From Cheilinus undulatus (lineage: Eukaryota; Chordata; Actinopteri; Labriformes; Labridae): a DNA stretch of 64,000 nt. The position numbers were made by a program, and so were the translations under genes. Below, piece by piece: positions 47,625 through 58,864 of this stretch. The notes under the pieces were generated by a model. It made no database searches and was not told the origin of the DNA. It was given only the letters and a program-made list of their open reading frames with translations. The DNA is taken from contig NC_054876.1 in the NCBI RefSeq assembly GCF_018320785.1, positions 22,528,212 through 22,592,211 on the forward strand, given 5' to 3'. Each line of letters starts with the position of its first letter. Position 1 is the first letter of the stretch.

Positions 47625-49095
47625 GGTCTAGAGGTGTGTCAGCTGACAGAATAGTTTCAAAATGTTTACCTCCAGACTTTAACTTAAGTAAATTTTGACC
47701 AAAGTAAATGTACTTTTACTTGAGTACAGTACTAATGTACTTTTTCCACTTCTTTTGACTACACAGTAGCATATTAAGAGAATGATTCCACATCACAGGA
47801 GTGACTTTACCTGAACAACCTGGCTGGAGATCCATGTTCTCAAGTTGTTACTGCCACTAAGGAAAGATCATATTAAACTGCACAATAGTAAAATTGTAGT
47901 TTAGATTAAATAGCAATAAATTACATTAAATGCTAATTCCATTCAATACATTCTGATGATTGCTACATGGCTTTAAGTTAAGCACATTTACTGCTGTGAT
48001 CAGGGTAGGTAATTAAAGGTATGTAATTCATACTGATTCATGCATCATGTTAGATCTTGACATACACAGCAAAACTGTAGTGTTGTAGTCTCAGTGTTAA
48101 ACATTTCAGAGTTAATTTTAACTCCCACATTATAATTTTAACTCCATCCTGAGTTAAGTGGCTTTAGTGTTGGAGTTATTTGACAGTAGTAAGTATCAGT
48201 TTTAGTTCAGCTCTGTAGAGAGTCAACTGATTCCTTCTTTGCTCACCGCCAATTCAAATCAGAGCAGAATTTTCCCATCATGTCCTTGGGCAGAGTCATT
48301 AACATGTGTTTAGATGTTGCCTGTTATACGGTGATTACTGTATTATTGTTGTTTATGATTTCAGGTACTTTTGCACCATGAGTGAAGTTATCCGCCAAGT
48401 TAGCTACTGCCCACCTAGAGTCTGCAGGCTGGGGTAGTGTTCTGATTTTCAGACATGTGACTTTGCCATAGGTGTTGGCAATCTTAGGTATGAAAGGAGC
48501 ATTGCATTGCATTAATAATTAAATTGTTCATCCTTAAAAATCTACACCCATAGTGAAAGGAAAGGCCACTTTGTTGTGTTAAAAGTGTACTTTAAAGTGT
48601 AGAAAAACCACAACCCTGTAAATGCTAGAGTAATACTTTCCAAAGTGCAGATTTAAGTCAGAACCTGTGAGAATTCTAAAAACTCAGGAAAAACTGTTAA
48701 ATCTTAACACTATGGGAGTTGAATTAACATTCATGATTTGCTGTGATATCTGCCTGGCCTACAGGAAAGAACAGTTAATGTTTAATCTAATAAATACTGT
48801 GTTGGTTATACTGTATTATAGAATGATTTACTGCATGTGTTTGTTGAGAAAACAACTGTATATAGAATCACAAATGCAATACTGGGAAAAAAAAATTGCA
48901 GATTAGATTATTTTCCGATATTGTTCGGCCCTATTTGCTACTCAATGTTCAGTATTTCAGGTAAACTTTAAATGTAATACTTTTTACTTTTACATGTATA
49001 CATTTAGCCTGATACTTTTGCTTGTACTTAAGTCAGTTTTAACCAGTGCAACTGTACTTTTACTCGAGTACAATACTTTTGTACTTTTTCTACCT
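47625..49095 (+). repeat. Cluster of TACTTTTACT(C/T)GAGTAC transposon ends and related repeats
   Basis: Two same-orientation ends, gtacttttacttgagtacagtactaatgtactttttcc (about 47710-47750) and gtacttttactcgagtacaatacttttgtactttttctacctctg (about 49048-49094), belong to a well-known fish hAT-like family. Between them lies another repeat rich in ttttaactc words (48060-48670). The boundaries are uncertain. Confidence 0.45.
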
Positions 49096-50262
49096 CTGAA
49101 AAAACGACAAATATATATATATATACATATTTATTTATCTATTTTTTTTTTTTAAGAAAAACGCATAAAATAAGCTAAATGTTAATTTTAAAAAATGGTC
49201 ATTTAGTGAGAGTTATGCTGAAATCCTCTAACTGTTAGTCTGCACATGACTATTATTAAATGTGCACAGTTGTGTTCAATTAATCTTCAATTGGGTCTGG
49301 TGGGGTTCCTCGGTCTCTGGGACCTTTATTTTGGGGGTTGGAGGCTGAAAAGTTATAGAACCCCCCGCTTTTACAGTGCACTTTCAGAACCAGTGTAACA
49401 GACATGCATGACAGTCTTGGCTATTTTGATATATACATTTTATAGCAATCTCTATGAACCCATTTTTGAGGGTTGTTTTTGGAGATCCTGTATCTAATAC
49501 AGTTTGTTACAGTTAAAAAATAGTTTTCATTTAATATAGTTGAGGTTGTGCTGAAAAAAATAATACTAAATAAGAGCATGGTAAACATTTTCTGAGCGGT
49601 TTATATTGTCAAAAGAAAAGTATTAACAAAGTGGTAAAAATGCCAGTGGACTAAAAAGGATAAGGAGAGAGGCTACCAGTGATATGCAGATCATTGGCTA
49701 CCCTGGCAAAATTAGTCAGACTTATCTCACTTGCCCCTTCTCTGAAACCCTGTCAGAATCAGACCTACATTAGTAAGCAATGTTCAAAAATATGGTTTAG
49801 GAGTCAAAGTACATTTTTAAGGTGTATGTGATTTCCTACTGCACGTCAAAGTTTTTTTTTTACACGACCATTCAGCAAAAGTGACCAAGGAATTTATTTA
49901 GTAAATTCTATCACATGAATCCTCCTTAGCCATAGGGATGTACACTGTCACATTTTGACATAGGTGACTTGAGATTTTAAACATTTTTTTAAGGGAACCT
50001 TGACAGGAAAGTTTGACAAACGCTGTCTTAGAAGACAAAACAAAAATTTCAGATTTCTATGCTTACTCTAGATAATTTCAGATCTTTATATGTTTTAATC
50101 ATTTAATATAATAATGACGTCCCTGACTCTGAAAAAAAAGCAAAACTTTATTTCCCAAATGAATGCAATACATTTCTGTAAATCTCTCACACCTGAGCTA
50201 TTGTAAGCAATGAAAAGATTAAATGGATTCACTGCAACTTAGAACAAAAACAAACACAATTT

Positions 50263-50284
50263 TTTATTATTCAGTTCATTTATT
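50263..50284 (-). terminator. Poly(A) signals of the conventional claudin gene
   Basis: Two AATAAA hexamers on the minus strand lie about 650 nt past the TAG, giving a 3' UTR of ordinary length. Confidence 0.4.
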
Positions 50285-50934
50285 CAGCCCAGTTTTTTGG
50301 CATTAAGGACACACATTATTACAAAACTTGTTTGAAAGGTTATATTGTGGTGCACAACCTGAATGTTTTGGCATTTGTCATGCTGTTGCTCCATTTGACA
50401 ATCTTAAACCATCAAAATGGGGAAAGGCTTAAGAGAAATATGTCTCACATGCTCCAACACTGAAACAATTCCAGTCTTATAACTAAATCAGTAATGTACA
50501 GTCATATTAAAAATCATCGGTAGAATAGAAAGAAGGCATAGTATTGGGCTCAGATGCAAATGATAACCAATCAGGCAAATCTGAAAAAATATAATGCTTC
50601 GAAGTTGAACACCTTATCAGTATAAGTCATAGAGAACAGCCTGAGTAGTGATATGATAAATAGAAGAAGATAAAATAGAATAAAAACAGAGGCAGAATTT
50701 AAAACATTTTGGGATGTAAAAACAAAGAGAAACGAAAAATGCACATTAAACAAAATACATCAATATCACGGTTTTGAGAACATTCCAGCATCATTCAACA
50801 TTTGCTGAACTTACAGTTGACCACATCTATTCTAAAGGTGAAATTAACCTTCATGGCTCAAAATAGAGATTGAGATGAACTCTCAGTCTTCTTTTTTTTA
50901 AGTGTACTGTCCCATTTCTTCTTTCAGCTGAAAT

Positions 50935-51567
50935 CTAAACGTAGGCCTTGCTGCTCTCCATTGACCGAGCCTTTGAGTACTTCACATCATACTCGTTCTC
51001 ATCTCTTGGGGGACAGGAGCTGCAAAGGAGGCCCCCGCCCAGGAACAGCAGCCCTGCCGCCCCCCAGCCAATGTAGAGCGAGGCCCCCAGCTCCCTCTTC
51101 TGAGCGCTGGTCAAGATCGGGTTGTAGAAATCCCGAATTATCGTGTTGGCAGTCCAGCAGACGGGGATGAGCACCATCAGTCCAGCGACAATGAAGGTGA
51201 TTCCAGAGGCAACGGCTACTTTACTCTTCTGCCTTTCGTCTTCCACAAAGTTGGTGCACTTGCCCCCAACCACACCGAGAAGGATCCCAAAGACCCCAAC
51301 GATGATGGCGATGACGGTGAGAGCTCTGGCAGCCTGCAGGTCTTGAGGTAAAGCCAGGAGCGAGTCGTAGACCTTACACTGCATCTGGCCTGTGCTCTGG
51401 GTCACACAGTTCATCCACAAACCCTCCCAGGTCACCTGAGAGGTGACAATGTTGGCACCGATGAAGGCCGTGACTTTCCACGTGGGGAGAGCGCAGATTA
51501 TGATACTCCCCAGAAAGCCGATGATGGCCAGAGCTAAACCCAGCATCTGTCTCCCTGCAGACACCAT
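50935..51567 (-). CDS. Claudin (claudin-3/4-like), single exon
   Basis: This is a conventional claudin of 210 residues, a tight-junction strand protein. It has four membrane segments, the first-loop signature W30 ... G49-L50-W51 ... C54 ... C64, R81 before TM2, and a second loop with [13 protein letters not shown] close to claudin-4. After TM4 there is a Cys pair (LCSSCPP, possible palmitoylation) and a short tail ending KAYV, a standard ZO-1 PDZ ligand. The start MVSAGRQM aligns with other claudins of this group. The gene lies 4.6 kb upstream (transcript sense) of the long-tailed claudin on the same strand, as in a tandem family. Poly(A) hexamers on the minus strand are at 50284-50279 and 50268-50263. 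Confidence 0.95.
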   Translation of the reverse strand: MVSAGRQMLGLALAIIGFLGSIIICALPTWKVTAFIGANIVTSQVTWEGLWMNCVTQSTGQMQCKVYDSLLALPQDLQAARALTVIAIIVGVFGILLGVVGGKCTNFVEDERQKSKVAVASGITFIVAGLMVLIPVCWTANTIIRDFYNPILTSAQKRELGASLYIGWGAAGLLFLGGGLLCSSCPPRDENEYDVKYSKARSMESSKAYV

Positions 51568-52534
51568 GCTGAAAGTGTGGATCTCTCCAAAGGTTGTGTG
51601 CTGCTGAAAGCTGGAAGAATTTAGTCAAGTGAGAGACAAAAGAGGAGGTTTTGGTTTTTATTGCCCTCTCAGAAGACAAGCTGAAGGTGGCTTCCCACTT
51701 ATAGGTTTTATGTTGTGGTCGGAGGAGGGGTTTTCTGAGCTGAAACTGGTTTGTGATGAAATGTTGTCTGACCACTTTGCTTTTACAGGACAACAGAGTT
51801 TCAGACTCAAAGAAACACTTGAAGAGAAAAAAACTAGAGAGAACATGAGATTTATATCAACAATCAGCATGAGCACTGGTGTTCTGTTACTGTGAAAATA
51901 TTTTTAAAACATATTATAAAGGCAGTGAGGTATTTATTAGATGCTGACTATGCAAAGAGGGACATACTGTACCAAGTGAATAACACTGAAACAATGTCAC
52001 TGCACTATGGTAACCTCAGCTCTACTATCTGTTCCATTTTGTTCTTTATTGCTTATACATTTCTGGATTAACAAGTCATGTAACTTTTAATAAGCATAAT
52101 GAAATATCTTCATAATCTGTGTGACAGTCTTAGAGAATGAATCTCAGTGAGCAGGTGTTTCTCTGTGTTGCAAAGATCAATGAAATAGTTCTGTCATCTC
52201 CACACTGACCACCGTGCCAGCTGATACCATCGGCTCTGTAACACATTAAAATATCCCCGCAGCAAAATTCCCTTTTGTCCTCTTCACTGCAGAGATGTAG
52301 AAATCTTGATGTAATCACGTGTTGTGTCACAGAAGACATTTCAAGATTAAGCGTTCTTGAACATAAAACTTGAAACAAAAGCACTCTGGTATCTCTGGTA
52401 TTAATGTAAAAAAGACCTGGGCCAGAGTGGGACACTCTTTCAGCCCTGGAGTTTCATGGCTCAGACCAGCCCACTTTAGTTCCCAGCCTTTTACTGGAGA
52501 ATTATTTTTGTGTGTTAAGATTTATTTTTGGCAT

Positions 52535-52692
52535 TTTTGTGCCTTTATTTGATGAAGGAGGACAGTGGATAGAGTCGGAAACAGGGACAAGAGTGGGGGA
52601 GAGACACGCGGCAAAGGACCTCTGGCCAGATTCGAACCCCGGCCACCCACGTAAGTGGGGCATGCCTCAAACCACTAGGCCACCGTGGCCCC
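52535..52692 (-). mobile_element. tRNA-derived SINE
   Basis: On the minus strand it has an A box TGGCCTAGTGG (52682-52672) and a B box GGTTCGAATC (52638-52629) in tRNA spacing, followed by a non-tRNA body. It abuts the Tc1 element. There is no CCA end or tRNA fold sufficient to call a tRNA gene. Confidence 0.7.
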
Positions 52693-52710
52693 ATCACTGT
52701 AGGGCAAGAA

Positions 52711-54150
52711 CACACCCCTCCAAATGTACTGGAACAGTAATGTCATTTCCTTTATTTTTACTGTAGACTGAAAACATTTGGGTTTGACATCAAAAGATGA
52801 ATATGAGACTAGAGATCAACATGTCAGCTTTTTTTTCCCAGGTATTCACGTCTGGATCTAGTACACAAATTTGATAGCATTATTTGAAACTGAACACCAA
52901 ATTATTAGGTGAGCAAAATGATTAGAACAGTTAGACCTAAAATAGACTAAAGTGAATAAGATTTTATATTTAGTAGAAATCATTTTCTTACAGTAACTGC
53001 AGCAAGCCTGTGGCCCACTGATATCACCAAAATTTTCCATTCTTCTTCTGTGACACTTTTTCAGGATTTCACTGCAGTTGTTGTTTGTTTTGGAGGGTTA
53101 CTTTCTTCAGTCTTGTCTTTAGCATGTAAAATGCTCTATAGGGTTCATGTCTGGAGAGTGACTTGGCCAGTCTAAAACCTTCCACTTCTTGCCCTTGACC
53201 AACTCCTTTGTTGTTTTGGCAGTGTTTTTTGGATCTCTCAACCAGACAAAATATTTGTCTGTGTGTCACAGATGAGCTTGTATGTTTGTGATCATGAGCA
53301 GATCCTTTCTTTCTCAAAACTTTAGTCTTTCCATCACTTTGGTAAAGGTTCATTTTTGTCTCATCAGTCCATTAAACTTTGCCCCAGAATGCCTAAAGCT
53401 CGTCTCTGTACTTTTTTGGCAAATTCCAACCTGATCTACCTATTCTTGATGAGTGGTTTGCATCTTCTGGTGTAGTCTCTGTACTTTTGTTCATGAAGTC
53501 TTCTGTGAACAGTAGATGGTGATACCTTCACTCCTGCCCTCTGGAGGTTGTTGCTAATGTCACTAACAGTTGTTTTAGGGTCTTTCTTTACAGTTCTCAC
53601 AATGTTTCTGTCATCAACTGATGCTGTTTTCCTTGGTCTACCCATTCACATCTGTTACTGAGTACACTAGTGGTTTCTTTCACCTTCTGGGCTTTCCAGA
53701 TGGTTGTACTGGCTTTGGCCAATGTTTGTGCAACGCCTCTGATTGATTTTCCATCTTCTCTCAGCCTCACAGTCGCTTGTTTTTCACCCATAGACAGCTC
53801 TCTGGTTTTCATGTTGTTTACACCTCTCAACTATAAATGCAGTCTGCACAGGCAAAACCCAAATCTGAAACAGAGCGTGGACATTCAGCATTATTTACTG
53901 TTTGAATAATCAGTCACATGTCAGTCACATGCTCTAATACTTTTGCACACATGAAAATGTGTGGGATCAAATAAAAGGTGCTATCTTCTGAGTTGCATAT
54001 CAGATCCTGATGTAAATAGCTGGAAATAAAAGCTGAAATGTTGATCTATTGTCTCATTTTCATCTTTGATGTCAAACCCAAATATTTTCAGTCTATAGCA
54101 AAAATAAAGGAATTGGTCTTAGTGTCCCAATACTTTTGGTGGGGAGTGTA
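52711..54150 (-). mobile_element. Tc1/mariner element, nearly full length but inactive
   Basis: The TIR pair cacacccctccaaatgtactggaaca (left) and tacactccccaccaaaagtattggga (reverse complement of the right end) extends to more than 100 bp. The minus strand carries transposase pieces in order: first HTH (MGEKQATVRLREDGKSIRGV at about 53780), GRPRK hook and second HTH (53640-53436), and a DDE part with TDETKMNLYQSDGK (about 53350). Several stops and frameshifts separate them. Confidence 0.85.
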
Positions 54151-55017
54151 TTTTATTTTGGGGGGTGGGGCTGGGAAGTTGATGAGTTAAGCCCCAAGCA
54201 TAATCCCATCCTCTTTTGCTAGAACAATATAAAAGCAGTGAGCACTTAAGAAGCAGCTTTCTGCTCGATGGCGATATATCACAAGTTTCCACAGTCTGCA
54301 GTTTTGCAACTACCAATACCTTTGCTCAATACCTAGTTTAAATTTAAGTTACTGGTAAAATTAATTAAATGTCTTTTTTAACATGAAATGTACCTTTAAA
54401 CTGTATATTATCTCACATTTAAACAATTTACTTTCTTTGAATGACAAAATTCACTTTTCAGTTACATCACAAATCTGCCACATGACTACACAAGGGTAAA
54501 CGCAGTTTTAAACACCATTTGATTTTAATACTCATGACAAAACTGGAATAAAGCTTAGGAAACAACTTCTACAGTTTCAAAGAAATATCTCAGATTGGTT
54601 AATGGTATTGAAAAAAAAGTAAGGAACATAACTTAACAGTGGTCTCATAGGTTAACATCATGGTTAGCATGTGGCTAAGTGCTAGCTTAAATGCTACATT
54701 CCAAATGAAACTCACAAGAGATTCAGTGACAATCCAAACAAAACATTTATGGCTCAAAAAAAAACAAAACAAAAAAAACAATCCTGTGCTACACAGTCCA
54801 GCAAAAAAATAGTTTACACCATCTTCTGACACAAATGCTGAAGAAAAATATCCTCATAACTCCATAAATGTCTTAACTCACATGTCTCAATTGTCTGATT
54901 TTCTCTGTTCATATGGTGTATTTACTTACCGTTTCCATCTAGCATGAGGTAAAATCACTACAGCCAGGTTCTACACAAAGCTCCAGTCTAAAATGACTGT
55001 GCCTGGTCTGACAACCA

Positions 55018-56713
55018 GTGTTGATATCGTCGACTAAAACTATGAGTAAAAACGTTTGTTGACAGCTGTTTTTCCATGGCAAAAACTAGATTAAGACGAA
55101 CAAAAATAGATCTGTGATGACTAAAACTGACAAAAACTAAGTTTAGTTTTCATCAAGATGACTAAGGCCCTGTTTCCATGACAACATTTTCAGGTAAAAA
55201 CGCAAAAGTTTTGTAGCGTTTTGGCAGTCCGTTTACATGAGAACGGCATTTTGGTGAAAACGGAACAATTTGGAAACGGGCTCCAGAGTGGAAGTTTTTC
55301 CAAATGCCCCCGTCTCTATCTCCATCTCAGTGTAAACAGGGAAAAGGGCACTTTCTGAAAATGCACATGCACACTATGCTGAAGCACTCGTGCTTAGCTG
55401 TGGCCGCTCGGGCCAAGCCAAGCCATCTGATGTAGTTAACTGTGATTCAGCTTGTCAAGTCACAGCTGATTTAGAAAAGGGGACACATTATTCTTGTTTG
55501 GAGGGCTATCAGTGCCAGTGTCTTTAGATAAAGTCATGCTATTAATTTTGGAAATTCTTATTTTAACCTTTTTTTATCGATCATCATGATAATTACAGTC
55601 ATCATCGTAGCGCAGCAGAGAAATTTCACGGCTCATACTAACACAAAAAAATCTTTGTTAGATCAGCCTTGTCATAACGTAGATATCCGCTGAGAATCAT
55701 TAATCGCCTACAGACAAATTCAGTTCCAGCCTTTAATACTCGTGGATTTTCTCACGAAGTGTGGCACTACTCATAAGCGCAGCTGGAGCCTTTTTTTCAG
55801 AATGATATTTATATTTTTCTATATATCTGTTTCATGGAAATGATTTAGACTCTTCTATGTTATTAAAGGTTTAATAAGGAAACTTCAGCCCGTAGATTCT
55901 CCTGTCTCCTCCATCAGCTGCACATCAGTGCACAGCTGATGGAGGAGACAGGGCTGAAGCTTCTGTGTGAAGGCCAAAAAGATATCTGTCATCGCTTCTA
56001 AAAAGCAGATAAAATTGAAAAAGGGGAAGTAGAAATACTGTTCTGAAAAGGCTTCATTCTTTTGCTGCGCTAAAAGCAGGAAGCACTGCACTTTCTAAGA
56101 AAATCCACAATAAATCAAAGGCTTACTAAGGACTTACTCTCATGCACCATATATGATAAAAATGTTAGGTATTATCAAAACCCATGAAAACCAGTACACG
56201 TGCAGTACTGTCCTTGTTGTAGAGACAGTTTCATTGTGCAGTAAATCACGTTACTACAGCGTTATTGTGTTTCCTGCGTTCTTGTGTAGATGGAGATTGT
56301 TTTCAAAACACACAAGGCTTAAAACGAGACTAAAATGTAAAGTAGTTTTCACCGGACATTCAAAACCCATGATATTTCTCCACATTGGGTAAATCTGTCA
56401 AAAAACAATGCATCTATAGATGGTGTGCCTCTCAGCAGTAGAAAGGGACCCCAGGTTTGGCAGAGTGTATAGAACACACTACCATGATTTGATACCAGAT
56501 TAGGACAGGAGAATAAATGCTGACTAAAAGTAAGGAATAAAATGTGAGGATTTTTTTATGGACTAAAACTAGATGAAAATGCTTTTGAGTCATTGTCGAC
56601 TAAAACTAAAAAGGGTAGAAATGACTAAAATGTGACTAAAACTAAGAGACATCTCATCCGATGACTAAGACTAAGATTGAAATTAAAAACAGCTGCCAAA
56701 ATGAACACTGCTG
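55018..56713 (+). mobile_element. TIR element of the ACTAAAACTA family, second copy with an internal insertion
   Basis: The left end cagtgttgatatcgtcgactaaaactatg and the right end ...gattgaaattaaaaacagctgccaaaatgaacactg are inverted partners. Many actaaaact words occur near both ends. A second repeat starts at about 55165 (ggccctgtttccatgacaacattttcagg), a motif typical of another fish TIR element; its other end was not found. Confidence 0.55.
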
Positions 56714-57004
56714 AGAATGGACCTAACCAATTAGCGTCGAGTAGAATGAGGCAATAGCTAGGTGGGGTTTAGTTGCACTGGATGCAGGTAGTAATGGCTG
56801 CTACCAGTGTAGCTTTTAAATACACATTAACATTTTTACTTATAACACATGAACATTTTCCATGACAACAATTTACAGAATACAAATAGACATAAAAAAT
56901 TAGATTAAATCATTCAGAAGTAAAATGGGAGTATTTGTGATCTTTTTGCATTCCCCTTTAACATATAGCATTCTGCTTTTAAATTGATCACAGTTTCAAC
57001 CACT

Positions 57005-57240
57005 TTTTACCTCCGCCAAGGAGGTTATGTAATCGGGAGGGTTTGTTTGTTTGTTTGTTAGGAACATAACTCAAAAACTTATGGACAGATTTTGATGAAA
57101 TTTTCAGGAAATGGCAGAAATGGCATAAGCAAGAACTGATTAGATTTTGGGAGTGATCCAGATCACTCTCTGGATCCACAAATTTTTAAAGGATTCTTTA
57201 CTATTGGGAGATAGTTCTAATGGCAGAGGTCTGCGCTGTT
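57005..57240 (+). repeat. CTCCGCCAAGGAGGTTATG repeat, first copy
   Basis: It contains (tttg)n, then ggaacataactcaaaaacttatgg and gggagtgatccagatcactctctggatcc. An inverted copy at 59945-60195 is almost identical over more than 200 bp, which implies recent spread. Confidence 0.7.
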
Positions 57241-57537
57241 ACCACTTTACACCAGGAGATGGCAGACATGAGTAACTTATTCAAAGTTTTGGAGTTTATA
57301 GAGTTTGAAAGACACACACCAGGTCGAGGAGACGAGTGGGAGCGTAACAGAGAGAAAGACAGTGAATTGTAGCGAGAATACTCACAATGCTGGGAGGAAT
57401 AGAGGAATATTCACACTCTGCAATGACTTTCGGTCATCCGGTGAGACCATGGGTGCTTCTGCCATGACAGTCCACACGTAGCGAAGCCAATGCTTTGCCT
57501 CACTGTGTCTCTACCCCACCGGGGAGGGAGTAATCGG

Positions 57538-57660
57538 CAAATTAGATTTTGGGAGTGATCCAGATCACTGTCTGGATCCAGGAATGTTTTTAAAGGATTC
57601 TTCACTATTGGGAGATAGGGCTGATGGCGGAGGTCTGCACTCTCTGAGTGCTTTTCTAGT
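57538..57660 (+). repeat. CTCCGCCAAGGAGG repeat, partial second copy
   Basis: It shares gattttgggagtgatccagatcact, ggatcca, the ggattctt-actattgggagatag block and ggcggaggtctgc with the 57.0 kb copy. It lacks the start and is more diverged. Confidence 0.6.
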
Positions 57661-58179
57661 GTTACATATGTTGTTAATCATCTTCAGTTTATTTGAAGTT
57701 TATAATGTTCATTGTCTTCAAAGCTCAAGCAACATTATGACTATACATGTGCAATATTCTACAACATTTTATACTAGGTATCTGATTTTTTTTTCCTGAC
57801 TTTTTCTTACAATATTCTTTTTTTCATCCTATTTTAAAACAGACATATTTAGACTCACATCTATGGTTCACATCTACTGTAAATGGAAACAATAATTTGG
57901 GAGGTTTTCTAGTAAATGCAGTCTGTGTTGTTGAGCTTCAAAAAAAAAAAATCCAACTAGATTAATGTTTGATGAGTAAAATCTGCAGTGTTGGTTAGAC
58001 TTTTGATAACTGAACAAGTTAACCCAAAATATTTGTATTAAATTTCTTAAATCATTTACGGTGTATCTCAAGTAAAGGAAAAGTTTTCTGCCAACTCAAC
58101 ATTTTTAGCTTTGAACATGTTTTGTCTACTAAATGGCCTCTCAGCCCCAAAACCTGTTAAACGTGTTCCTTACCTAGTA

Positions 58180-58760
58180 TGCATTGAGCCCTTGTATTTG
58201 TTTTTTACATCTTTGCAATCTTTGCTTTGGGATGGCAACCACTGGATCAAATGATGTCTTTTTTATTTTCTATGCTGATGATGCTAAAATTTACATCACA
58301 GATAAAGATGGACATGAGTTGATTGCTCAGATGAGAGCAGTGTTTAAGTTAAGATTGACTACTGGTTCAAGTGCAATAAATGATCTCATAATGTAAAAAA
58401 AATGTGCATACATAATCTTCAATCCAAAATGTAAAACTCTGTTAGGTAATATCCAGCCATAGATAATAATGTGCTTGAACATGTTTCATATGTTAAGTTT
58501 TTAAGTGTTCTTATCAATGACAAGCTCAACTGGACTAAGTACATATTATATGTCCAAAAAATTAGCTAAAATTATTGATTTTTTTATGACACGTAAGACA
58601 CATCTTGTCAAGAAAAAATCATTGCAGATCTTTATTACAGTATGATTTATCCTTTCATTTCTCACAGTAATATCGTATGGGCTACCATGTATAAAACTAA
58701 TCTCCAGTCCATTTTTCTATTGCAAAAGAAATTATGATAGTCATAAACCTACTCAAAGTG
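58180..58760 (+). mobile_element. LINE reverse-transcriptase fragment
   Basis: It contains the RT catalytic box FYADDAKIYI (about 58265-58300) and, in a shifted frame, the downstream block FLSVLINDKLNWTKYI (about 58495-58550) and ...VISYGLPCIK. It is a broken non-LTR element 100 bp downstream of the last claudin exon and on the other strand. Confidence 0.6.
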
Positions 58761-58864
58761 GTATGCTTAAACTGCTCAAGAACAAGAACTAAAGAACTAT
58801 AAATTATGCCACTTTCCTATGAATACCCCCCCTCTCTTTCCCAGTGTCCCAGTTTTTTTTTTTT

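Noticed and set aside
51374-51793. 139-codon open frame overlapping the 210-residue claudin
   Set aside because: It is an alternate-frame shadow of the claudin and its upstream region, with no claudin features of its own.
52629-52692. tRNA gene on the minus strand
   Set aside because: A and B boxes are present, but the cloverleaf is not supported and SINE body sequence follows directly.
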